A stretch of DNA of 64,000 nucleotides from contig NZ_OZ242363.1 in assembly GCF_965208895.1 (NCBI RefSeq), positions 2,604,001-2,668,000 of the forward strand. The letters are read 5' to 3'. A program made the translations under genes and the position numbers. Below the pieces are notes generated by a model. That model made no database searches. It was not told where the DNA came from and saw nothing but the letters and a program-made list of their open reading frames with translations. Positions 16,290 to 27,882 of this stretch are shown one piece after another. Position 1 is the stretch's first letter. Each line of letters begins with the position of its first letter. This stretch comes from Poriferisodalis sp965208895 (lineage in GTDB: Bacteria; Actinomycetota; Acidimicrobiia; Acidimicrobiales; Poriferisodalaceae).

Positions 16290-18467
16290 TCAGTTCTCGC
16301 CGGCTTCGAGGGCGTCGATGAGGTGGATGGAGATGTCGGCGACCTTGACCTGGTCGTCTTCGACACCGTGGCCCTTCACGCCGTCGTCGATCATGATGTA
16401 GCAGAACGGGCACGCGGTAGCGATGCGGTCGGCGCCCGTGTCGAGCAGCTCGCGTGAGCGCTCGTCGTTCACCTTGGTGCCGAGGGTTTCTTCCATCCAC
16501 ATCCGTGCACCGCCTGCCCCGCAGCACATGCCCTTGGTGCCGTTGCGCGGGGCTTCCACGATCTCGACCCCGCCCAGGCTGCCGATGACGTTGCGCGGCG
16601 CCAGGTAGACGTCGTTGTGGCGGCCCAGATAGCACGAGTCGTGGTACACGACCCGCTCGTCCAGGCGCGCCTGCGACAGATCCAGGCGCCCGTCGGCCAC
16701 GAGCTGTTCGAGGAACTGGGCGTGGTGAATGACCTCCCAGCTCCCGCCGTATTGCGGGTACTCGTTGCGCAGCGTGTTGAAGCAGTGGGGGCACTGGGTG
16801 ATGATCTTGCGGACGCCCATGCCGTTCAGCGCAGTGATGTTCTCCGCGGCGAGCATCTGGAAGAGGTACTCGTTGCCCGAGCGCCGCGCGCTGTCGCCGG
16901 TGCAGTTCTCGCCCGGGCCCAAGATCGCGAAGTCGACGCCGGCGCGCTGCAGCAGCTTCGCCGTGGCCACCGACACCCGGCGGTTCTTGTCGTCGAACGA
17001 TCCGGCGCAGCCCACCCAGTACAAGTACTCGTGGTCGAACGCGTCGTCGGGATCGACCACCTCGACTTCGAGGCCGTCAGCCCAGTCGGCCCGCTCGCCG
17101 TTGTTGAGGTTCCACGGGTTGGCGTTGTTCTCCATGCCTCGGAATGCAGAACCCAGCTCTGCGGGGAACTCGCTCTCCATCAGCGTCAGGTAGCGACGCA
17201 TGTCGAGGATCTTGTCGAGGATCTCGATATTTACTGGGCAGGCCTCGTCGCACGCCCTGCAGGTGGTGCACGCCCAGAGCTCCTCGTGAGAGATCCGTTC
17301 AAACATCGAATCGGCCGACACGGTGATCTCGGCGTCGGTGCCGATCGGCGGCGTCACCTGGCCGTGATCGCCGGTCGCCGCCATGATCTCGCCCGTCTTC
17401 AGCACGATCTCGCGGGGATCGAGCGGCTTGCCCGTGGCGTGAGCCGGGCATACCGCTGTGCAGCGGCCGCACATGGTGCAGGCGTCGGTGTCGAGCAGCT
17501 GCTTCCAGGTGAACTCGTTCACCACCGACACGCCGATGGTCTCGATGTCGTCGGCTTCCATCAGATCGGGCACCATCCGCATGGCGCCCTTGGGCCGCTC
17601 GCGGTCACGCAGGTACATGTTGAGCGGCGAGGTGAACATATGCCGCAGCATCGTGATCGGCAGCATCACGAGGAAGGCCATGAAGCAGCCCACGTGGGCA
17701 ATCCACAGGGCTTGGTGCCAGCCTCGGATGTTCGCGAGGCCGTCGAATGCGGCCGACATCGGGTAGCCGATGAACGACCACTGCTCGTATGCCGGTCGGC
17801 CGTCGATCACGATGCGCATGGCCTCGGCCACGAAGCCGGTGGCGCCCAGAGCCGCAAGCACGATCAGGATGACCATGTGCTCGGGCCGTGACTTGATCCG
17901 GATGCGATACGGGCGCGCCACATACCGTCGCACGATCGCCCAGACCGCTCCGACGACGAAGATCAATCCCGCCAAGTCGCCGACGAAACTGAAGCCCTGG
18001 TAGGTCGGCCCCACGAGGAACTTCGCCGCCGTGGGCAGCTGGTGATCGATCTCGAGCGTGGTCGTGACCGCCAGCAGCACCAGGAAGCCGTAGTAGAGCA
18101 GCGCATGCATCACGCCTGCGGCAGGGTCGCGCAGCAGCGTCTGCATGAGCACGCCGCCGCGGTAGTCGTGCAGCCGCCGCCCGACGTTGGACGCGGTGGT
18201 GGGGCGCCGGTCGGGCGCACCGCGCTGCCAATTGCGTGTGCGCTGGGAGAAGTTCCATGCCCCGTAGACGATCAGTACGCACGTCAAGGCGTAGAACGCG
18301 AACTTGACGCCACCGGGCACGTTGCCGAACACCTCGCGATGCGCCTCTTCGGTGTCGGAGTGGAATCCGAACACAGCCGCCGCAATGCCCGAGGCCGCGG
18401 TGATGGCAGCGAATGCGATGCCGATGCCCAGCACAAGCTGGTGCGGCCGCAGGGGTGGCTTGCTCAC
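16290..18467 (-). CDS. EtfD-like membrane iron-sulfur reductase
   Basis: 725 residues. Five or six membrane helices in the first 280 residues form a heme b/NarI-like part with several histidines. Two 4Fe-4S ferredoxin motifs follow (CTMCGRCTAVCP, CTTCRACDEACP), then two CCG domains (CPHCFNTLRNEYP, CYLGRHNDVY, CCGAGGARMWMEE). This is the build of Rv0338c (EtfD), thought to pass electrons from the electron-transfer flavoprotein of beta-oxidation to menaquinone. The role here rests on that similarity; etfAB is not in the window. Confidence 0.85.
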   Translation of the reverse strand: MSKPPLRPHQLVLGIGIAFAAITAASGIAAAVFGFHSDTEEAHREVFGNVPGGVKFAFYALTCVLIVYGAWNFSQRTRNWQRGAPDRRPTTASNVGRRLHDYRGGVLMQTLLRDPAAGVMHALLYYGFLVLLAVTTTLEIDHQLPTAAKFLVGPTYQGFSFVGDLAGLIFVVGAVWAIVRRYVARPYRIRIKSRPEHMVILIVLAALGATGFVAEAMRIVIDGRPAYEQWSFIGYPMSAAFDGLANIRGWHQALWIAHVGCFMAFLVMLPITMLRHMFTSPLNMYLRDRERPKGAMRMVPDLMEADDIETIGVSVVNEFTWKQLLDTDACTMCGRCTAVCPAHATGKPLDPREIVLKTGEIMAATGDHGQVTPPIGTDAEITVSADSMFERISHEELWACTTCRACDEACPVNIEILDKILDMRRYLTLMESEFPAELGSAFRGMENNANPWNLNNGERADWADGLEVEVVDPDDAFDHEYLYWVGCAGSFDDKNRRVSVATAKLLQRAGVDFAILGPGENCTGDSARRSGNEYLFQMLAAENITALNGMGVRKIITQCPHCFNTLRNEYPQYGGSWEVIHHAQFLEQLVADGRLDLSQARLDERVVYHDSCYLGRHNDVYLAPRNVIGSLGGVEIVEAPRNGTKGMCCGAGGARMWMEETLGTKVNDERSRELLDTGADRIATACPFCYIMIDDGVKGHGVEDDQVKVADISIHLIDALEAGEN

Positions 18468-18511
18468 GCTGGCGAAGTTAGCTGACGACCCCGCGGCCGC
18501 CGGGCGCCCAA

Positions 18512-18578
18512 GAGGCCGAGCCGGTCAGCGAGGCTGTGGCCCGAGCGGCCCGTGGGCGCAGCGAACCAGAACGGGGAG
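18512..18578 (+). repeat. dispersed intergenic repeat, copy 2
   Basis: Forward copy with the core GGCTGTGGCCCGAGCGGCC followed by CGTGGGCGCAGCGAACCAGA. It fills part of the 216-bp spacer between the CNB gene and the EtfD-like gene; no gene is seen in that spacer. Confidence 0.7.
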
Positions 18579-18683
18579 TGAGAGGCACCACAGCGAAGAG
18601 GTTCATTTGCCCGCGCACTCCGGTGGACGTGAGGGGCGTCGTCGGGCTCACGATGTCGCGAGGGCCACAGAGTGTGAGTCGGT

Positions 18684-19115
18684 TCAGCCGTAGAGCTTGC
18701 GATTCGCCTTGCGCAGGCGACCGGCCAGTTCTGCCAGCAGCTTGTGCGCGACCGATGGCGTGCTGTCGATGATGCCCTTCAGCTCGCGGCGCGAGAGCAT
18801 GATCGTCTCCATGTCTGTGGCGGCCACGACCGAAGCGGTGCGCGGGCCGTCGTCAAAGAGCGCCATCTCGCCGATGGACTCGCCGGGTCCGATCTCGGCG
18901 ACCTTGCGCCCGTTGCGCCGCACGACTGCGGTGCCGTGCACGATCACGAAGGCATAGCCCCCCGACGGACCGCCGCTGCCCTCTTCCACAATGTTGTCGC
19001 CGGCCGTGAAATCGACTTGCTCGGCCCTGCGTGCGATGTGCTGGAGTTCCTTCTTGCTGCAGTCGGAGAACAGATCAACTTCACGAAGACTCTCCGCACG
19101 ATTCGCTACGGTCAT
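18684..19115 (-). CDS. cyclic-nucleotide-binding domain protein without HTH
   Basis: 143 residues consisting of one CNB domain: FSDCSKKELQHIARR, the phosphate-binding cassette GPGESIGEMALFDDGPRTASV (Arg/Glu pair present), and a short C-terminal helix. There is no winged helix, so it is not a CRP-type activator; it may be a stand-alone sensor. GAAGGAG-like GCAAGGAG lies six bases before the ATG. It stands upstream of the EtfD-like gene on the same strand but 216 bases away. Confidence 0.85.
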   Translation of the reverse strand: MTVANRAESLREVDLFSDCSKKELQHIARRAEQVDFTAGDNIVEEGSGGPSGGYAFVIVHGTAVVRRNGRKVAEIGPGESIGEMALFDDGPRTASVVAATDMETIMLSRRELKGIIDSTPSVAHKLLAELAGRLRKANRKLYG

Positions 19116-19298
19116 GTCTCACTCCTTGCCACAGTGGCCTATTGCGCCGGGGCTTGCAGGCCCACAAGCGCCGGACCATAGCACGCGTCCGGCCCTAAAG
19201 TCGGGCCGAAGACTTGCGCCCGCTGCCCATTCATCGGACAGGTTGCGTGCAATCAGCCCCGAGGCGTGCGACGCTGGGGGGTGAGTCGGGAGGGCGCA

Positions 19299-19652
19299 AT
19301 GGTTGAGGCCTCGGTCGCAATGGTGACAGCGGTCATCAAGCCGCACCGGCTGGAGATGGTGCTCGAGGCACTGAGGGATCTCGACATCACTGGGCTGACC
19401 GCGTCGGAAGTACGGGGATTCGGCCGCCAGGGCGGCCACACCGAGACCTACCGGGGCACCGAGTACCACGTCGACTTCATCCCCAAGGTCCGTATCGAAG
19501 TGCTGGTGGCGACCGAGCTGGCCGAACGTGTGGTGGATGCGATCGTCGAATCCACCCGTACCGAACGCATCGGGGACGGCAAGGTGTGGGTCACCTCGGT
19601 GAACAGCGTCGTGCGCATCCGTACCGGCGAGCGCGGCATCGACGCCCTGTAG
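19299..19652 (+). CDS. PII nitrogen-regulatory protein
   Basis: 117 residues. TAVIKPHRLEMVLEAL opens the fold, the T-loop GRQGGHTETYRGTEYHVDF keeps the uridylylation-type tyrosine (RGTEY), and DGKVWVTSV and RIRTGERG form the ATP/ADP pocket. The start at 19299 has GGGAGGG just upstream; the ATG 21 bases later has none. No amtB, glnD or glnA is adjacent, so the target is unknown. Confidence 0.93.
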   Translation: MVEASVAMVTAVIKPHRLEMVLEALRDLDITGLTASEVRGFGRQGGHTETYRGTEYHVDFIPKVRIEVLVATELAERVVDAIVESTRTERIGDGKVWVTSVNSVVRIRTGERGIDAL

Positions 19653-19694
19653 CGGCGCACCGGCGCTGGGTGACTGCTGCGCACTGCGAGCGGC

Positions 19695-20417
19695 TCAGCG
19701 CAGATAACGGTCCTGCACAGCGCACTGCCGCGCGACCTGCAGATCGCCGCGGAGTTCGTACACCAGCGGCACCCCGGTCGGAATGTTGAGCTCGGCAATC
19801 TCGGCATCGCCGATTCCGTCGAGGTGTTTCACGAGCGCCCGCAGGCTGTTGCCGTGGGCTGCCACCAACACGGTGTCCCCCGCCGCCAGATCAGGCGCGA
19901 TGGCGTCGTGCCAGTAGGGCAGCAGTCTCGTCACGACGTCGGCGAGACACTCGGTGCGGGGCAGCTCGTCCGCAGCCAGGCCGGCGTAGCGCGGATCGCC
20001 CGAGACGTCGAAGTCATGGTCGGCGGGCATCGGCGGGGGAGGCACGTCGTAGCTGCGACGCCAGAGGTGAACTTGGTCGGCGCCGTGCCGTTCGGCCATC
20101 TCGGCCTTGTTCAGACCGGTGAGCGCTCCGTAGTGCCGTTCATTCAGACGCCAGTGCCGCCGCACCGGCAGCCAGCCCCTGCCCATTGCATCGAGCGTGG
20201 TGTTGGCAGTCTGAATGGCACGCCGAAGAAGCGACGTATGCACGACGTCTGGCTCGATGCCCGCCAGCGCGAGCGCCGCTGCGGCGCCGCGGGCTTCAGC
20301 GTCGCCTGCGGCGGTCAGTCCTACATCCCACCAGCCGGTGAAGCGGTTCTCGAGATTCCAAGCGCTCTGCCCGTGGCGCAAGAGCACGAGCGTGTGCGTC
20401 TCTGCGGCCGGTGACAT
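19695..20417 (-). CDS. gpmA: 2,3-bisphosphoglycerate-dependent phosphoglycerate mutase
   Basis: 240 residues. It interconverts 3- and 2-phosphoglycerate. The phosphohistidine motif is LLRHGQSAWNLENRFTGW, with RRAIQTANTTLD, NERHYGALTGLNKAE and the second histidine in VAAHGNSLRALVKHL. It is convergent with the PII gene (42-bp gap). A TACCGT hexamer precedes the ATG by eight bases. Confidence 0.96.
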   Translation of the reverse strand: MSPAAETHTLVLLRHGQSAWNLENRFTGWWDVGLTAAGDAEARGAAAALALAGIEPDVVHTSLLRRAIQTANTTLDAMGRGWLPVRRHWRLNERHYGALTGLNKAEMAERHGADQVHLWRRSYDVPPPPMPADHDFDVSGDPRYAGLAADELPRTECLADVVTRLLPYWHDAIAPDLAAGDTVLVAAHGNSLRALVKHLDGIGDAEIAELNIPTGVPLVYELRGDLQVARQCAVQDRYLR

Positions 20418-20532
20418 GGGCGTGCACGGTAGCTCGCAGACGTTGTGGCCATGGGCGCGCCCGCCGCCACAGCACCTTCTTGGCCTCGATTGGGTGGCTC
20501 TGATGTTTCAACCGGTAGGATCACTGAGGGAA

Positions 20533-20560
20533 ATTGCTAATAAGACACTCAACTTATATG
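20533..20560 (+). promoter_or_regulatory. dnaK promoter with a degenerate HAIR-like site
   Basis: TTGCTA (20534-20539) and TATATG (20555-20560) are a possible -35/-10 pair with a short 15-bp gap. The region ATTGCTA-N7-ACTCAAC keeps the right arm of the HspR-binding HAIR element (CTTGAGT-N7-ACTCAAG) but only TTG of the left arm. This 195-bp spacer is notably AT-rich for the genome. Confidence 0.35.
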
Positions 20561-20630
20561 CTTGTCCTAGCTACCAACCCGCATCCTTGGCCGCTGTGGG
20601 CCGGGATGCATCATGATGAAAGGCGCAACG

Positions 20631-22444
<1,814 letters not shown>

Positions 22445-22448
<4 letters not shown>

Positions 22449-23173
22449 GCGCCTCAGCACCCGAGCCGTCTGAACCGGGGCCGTCTGAGGCCGCCGTCGA
22501 TGTCGTCGACGACGCCGGAACCAGCGAGCCCGACAGCAGCGAGCCTGACGCCGGCGAGACCGACGAACTTGCTGCAGCGACTGCGGAGTCACCAAGCGAG
22601 AGTCCGCCGGATGTGGATGACTTGACGCAGCGAGCTGACCTGCTGGCGCAGCTTGATGCCCTCACGGCCGAGCGGGATGAATATCTGGACCAGCTGCAGC
22701 GGCAGCGAGCCGAGTTCCAGAACTTCCGTAAGCGAGTCGAAGCGGAGCGACGCCAACAGGTCTCCGCTGGCGTCAGCCGCCTGGTCGAGTCGCTGCTGCC
22801 AGTGCTCGACGGGTGCGACGCGGCCACTGCACAGGGACACGGTGAAGTGGCCGCCGTCGGGCAGTCGCTCATGGTGGCCCTGGGCAAGGCAGGACTCGAA
22901 CGAATCGACGCAGTCGGGGAACCCTTCGATCCCAACCAGCACGAGGCAGTGACGATCGAAGCGGCACCCGAACCCGGTCCGGCGGCATTTGATGACGATG
23001 CTGGAGCGTCCCCAGACGCCGCCGCGATTGGAGCTGATGCTGGCGAGCCAGAACTTGGCGGCGAAGTACTCGGCGGCGAAGTCCACCAAGTGGTGACCGC
23101 GGAGTTGCGCAGCGGGTTCCGTTTCGACGGCCGTGTGCTGCGTGCCGCCATGGTCAAGGTGCGTACGGGGTAG
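22445..23173 (+). CDS. grpE: nucleotide exchange factor GrpE with an insertion in the beta-domain
   Basis: 242 residues. An acidic, disordered N-terminus precedes the long dimer helix (QRQRAEFQNFRKRVEAERRQ) and the beta-wing (GLERIDAVGEPFDPNQHEAV). Between HEAVTIEAAPEP and the final strand GFRFDGRVLRAAMVKV about 35 extra acidic/Ala/Gly residues are inserted (e.g. DDDAGASPDAAAIGADAGE), which is unusual because this wing contacts DnaK. GTG start, overlapping dnaK by four bases. Confidence 0.95.
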
Positions 23174-23182
23174 GCGGCAGCG

Positions 23183-24157
23183 ATGGACCCACGACGCGAG
23201 TGGTTCGAGACCGACTACTACGCGGTCTTGGGCGTCTCGCCCGACACGTCGGGCAAGGAGATCACCAAGGCCTACCGCAAGCTCGCGCGCAAGCACCATC
23301 CGGACTCGAGCGACGGCGACGAGGCACGCTTCAAGCAGCTCTCCGCGGCGTATGACGTCATCGGCGACGCCGACAAGCGCACTGCCTACGACGAGGCGCG
23401 CCGGTTGGGGCCCGCTGGTTTCGGCCCCCGCACGGGCGGCTTCGCGTCGGGCCCGGGAGGCTTCAGCGTCCGGGTCGAAGATCTCGGTGACGTTGGCGGC
23501 CTATTCGGCCATCTGTTCGGCAATGGTCGCGGCCGCGGCGGCCCCTTGCCGATACGTGGTCACGACTTGGAAACCCGTGTCGGCATCTCGTTCCGCGATG
23601 CGGTCTTTGGAGCAGTCACGGAAGTCGCGGTGCCCGACTCATCGGGGGGTGGGATTCGGAACGTCAAGGTCCGCATTCCCGCCGGCGTCGACGACGGCGG
23701 GCGGATCAGGCTGGCGGGCAAGGGCTCGCCGGGTTCGGGCGGGGGACCGAACGGCGATCTGTTCGTGCTCGTCGACGTGGCACCCGATGCCGACTTCGGC
23801 CGAGACGACCGAAACCTGACCGTCAGCGTGCCGATCACGTTCCCCGAGGCCGTTCTCGGCGCCGATGTGAAAGTGCTCGACTTCGACGGGAACTCCGTCA
23901 CGCTGCGCATCCCGCCGGGGACACCTTCGGGCAAGACCTTCCGGGTGCGCGGTCGCGGCATCGCCACCCGCCGCGGCACCGGCGACTTGCTCGTGAGCGT
24001 CGAGATAGTGGTGCCGACGAAGCTGTCGTCCGCGGAGCAGGCCGCCATCGAGGCGCTGGGTGACGTCACTGATTTCGAAGGAGGCACGAGCCGGCGACAG
24101 CGCAATGCCGCCCCGGAGCCGGCGACACTCGCCGATGCGCCAGGAGCGACAACATGA
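23183..24157 (+). CDS. DnaJ-type co-chaperone without zinc finger
   Basis: 324 residues. The J-domain carries HPD (RKLARKHHPDSSDG), followed by a Gly/Phe-rich linker (GFGPRTGGFASGPGGF) and two C-terminal client-binding domains. The CxxCxGxG zinc repeats of type I DnaJ are missing, so it is a CbpA/DnaJ type II protein, common in the actinobacterial dnaK operon. The stop overlaps hspR as ATGA. Confidence 0.94.
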   Translation: MDPRREWFETDYYAVLGVSPDTSGKEITKAYRKLARKHHPDSSDGDEARFKQLSAAYDVIGDADKRTAYDEARRLGPAGFGPRTGGFASGPGGFSVRVEDLGDVGGLFGHLFGNGRGRGGPLPIRGHDLETRVGISFRDAVFGAVTEVAVPDSSGGGIRNVKVRIPAGVDDGGRIRLAGKGSPGSGGGPNGDLFVLVDVAPDADFGRDDRNLTVSVPITFPEAVLGADVKVLDFDGNSVTLRIPPGTPSGKTFRVRGRGIATRRGTGDLLVSVEIVVPTKLSSAEQAAIEALGDVTDFEGGTSRRQRNAAPEPATLADAPGATT

Positions 24158-24585
24158 GCGAACAGCCGAGGCGAACGCCGTCTGTTTCAGAGCGCAACCG
24201 GGCGCTGTACGTCATCTCCGTGGCGGCCGAGCTCGCCGGTGTGCATGCACAGACACTGCGCATCTATGAGCGCAAGGGCCTCGTGGCGCCCGCACGCACC
24301 TCAGGCGGGAGCCGGCGCTACAGCGACCGCGACATCGCCATGCTCAACCGCATCAGCCAGCTCACCAGCGAGGGTCTCAACCTGGCAGGCGTCAAGCGTG
24401 TGCTGGAACTGGAGGAACGTGTGGCGGCCTTGGAGCGCAAACTCGCCGATGTGCAGGCCGAGGCCGCCGCTGTCGTGGCCGAGACGCACCGGCAGTACCG
24501 GCGCGACTTGGTGCCGCTGCCGCAGACCGATCTGGTCCCGCGACCAGGTTCGGGGCACGGGGGAGGGCCGCATCCACAGGGTTGA
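24154..24585 (+). CDS. hspR: heat-shock repressor HspR (MerR family)
   Basis: 143 residues. The N-terminal winged helix reads YVISVAAELAGVHAQTLRIYERKGLV then SGGSRRYSDRDIAML, followed by a coiled coil (LELEERVAALERKLADVQ) and a Gly/Pro tail. HspR binds HAIR sites together with DnaK and represses dnaK and clpB; a good HAIR site follows at 24629-24655. Confidence 0.95.
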   Translation: MSEQPRRTPSVSERNRALYVISVAAELAGVHAQTLRIYERKGLVAPARTSGGSRRYSDRDIAMLNRISQLTSEGLNLAGVKRVLELEERVAALERKLADVQAEAAAVVAETHRQYRRDLVPLPQTDLVPRPGSGHGGGPHPQG

Positions 24586-24628
24586 GACGTGCACCTCTCT
24601 GGATAGCCCCCAGCGCCGAGGCAAGGGC

Positions 24629-24655
24629 AAACTTGAGTCGTTACCTATCAAGTTT
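24629..24655. promoter_or_regulatory. HAIR operator of clpB
   Basis: CTTGAGT-N7-TATCAAG (24632-24652) matches the HspR consensus CTTGAGT-N7-ACTCAAG except in the first three bases of the right arm, and it sits in a longer perfect inverted repeat AAACTTGA/TCAAGTTT. It ends just before the clpB -10. Confidence 0.85.
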
Positions 24656-24657
24656 GC

Positions 24658-24666
24658 TGATATAAT
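24658..24666 (+). promoter_or_regulatory. extended -10 promoter of clpB
   Basis: TGA followed by a perfect TATAAT (24661-24666) forms an extended -10. The ATG is seven bases further on, so transcription should begin at or next to the start codon. HspR bound at the adjacent HAIR site would block the polymerase. Confidence 0.75.
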
Positions 24667-24673
24667 AGTAGGT

Positions 24674-26878
<2,205 letters not shown>

Positions 26879-27014
26879 GCCTCTTGTTTCTCGCGCTTGT
26901 ACCCCATCGCAATGTGATCGGGCGCGATGTGATCGGGCTCACGGGTCGCTCGGGCCGCAGCCACGCGCTGCGCTCGCGGGCCGCTTCGGCGGGCATGCCG
27001 ATGCCGAACGCGCA

Positions 27015-27875
27015 TCACTCGGCATCGCTGACCAAGTCGTCCAGCGCTGCCGATGCTGTCCCGCTGTAGACGGTTTCCAGCGTCGCCAAGAAGGGAGTCG
27101 AACCCGTCCAGAAGGGGAAGCCCCCCAGACGACGTGCGATGACCGCGTTCGCGGCCGGAACTCTCGCGGCGCCCACCACTCGTGCTGGGTCGGGTTCGTA
27201 CGCCCGGCCCCAGAACACCTCGGGGTCCTCTGGCAGCGGATCGGCGGGAGCGAGTGCCGAATCTGTGTCCGAGGACGCGAGGCGCAGACCGGCGAGCGTG
27301 AGCAAGTCGTCACGCTGCATTCCTCTCATCTGAAACAACAGGAACGGATCGCGATCGAATTCCTCGCCGAGCAAGAGGTAGACAGCAGCAATGTGCTTGC
27401 ACGGATTCGTCTGGTCAGGGCACGAGCACGAGGTGCGAAGATCGCTTCTCGCCGCAGGGAACAGCGAAAGCCCCCACTCCCCGAATGCGTCTTCTATCCG
27501 ATCGGGCATGCGCCCCGCGATCAGGCTGGAGGCGAATACGGGCCGCTCGCCCAGCGTCGACGCGATCTTGCGCCAATCATCGGGGTGCAGCGTTGCGACC
27601 CGGATCGAGACTCGGTAGGGCCGCGCTTGCGATCCTTGCACTTGGGCTGTCACTTCGCCAATGCCGACATCGATCGTCAGGACTTGGCCGCGACGGGCAT
27701 AGGTTCTCGCACGGGCGATACGTGATGCGATGTCGAAGCCATCGAGGACCTCGATCCAGCGACGGGCCCACCAGTTCTGCGCGAAATCGCCGCGGCGTGA
27801 TTGTGCCTTGATGCCGCCGCGTGCCTGAAGCGGTCGGCCATAGTCGGCGTACCTGCCAAAACCGGATCGGCTCAT
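27015..27875 (-). CDS. SWIM zinc-finger protein
   Basis: 286 residues. The SWIM motif CSCPDQTNPCKHIAAV lies at about 148-163; the N-terminus FGRYADYGRPLQARGGIKA is typical of the actinobacterial SWIM family that accompanies SNF2 helicases. It starts seven bases after the helicase stop (ATG at 27875; an in-frame ATG at 27899 would overlap). Such pairs are presumed to act together on DNA; the exact role is unknown. Confidence 0.88.
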   Translation of the reverse strand: MSRSGFGRYADYGRPLQARGGIKAQSRRGDFAQNWWARRWIEVLDGFDIASRIARARTYARRGQVLTIDVGIGEVTAQVQGSQARPYRVSIRVATLHPDDWRKIASTLGERPVFASSLIAGRMPDRIEDAFGEWGLSLFPAARSDLRTSCSCPDQTNPCKHIAAVYLLLGEEFDRDPFLLFQMRGMQRDDLLTLAGLRLASSDTDSALAPADPLPEDPEVFWGRAYEPDPARVVGAARVPAANAVIARRLGGFPFWTGSTPFLATLETVYSGTASAALDDLVSDAE

Positions 27876-27882
27876 CGCAACG

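Noticed and set aside
19130..19190. Imperfect hairpin between the CNB and PII genes
   Set aside because: The stem is interrupted and no T-run follows, so neither terminator nor riboswitch can be supported.
24239..24673. In-frame upstream extension of clpB by 145 codons
   Set aside because: It overlaps hspR in another frame, is Arg/Ser/Trp-rich noise and has no Clp_N motif; the HAIR site and -10 lie inside it.
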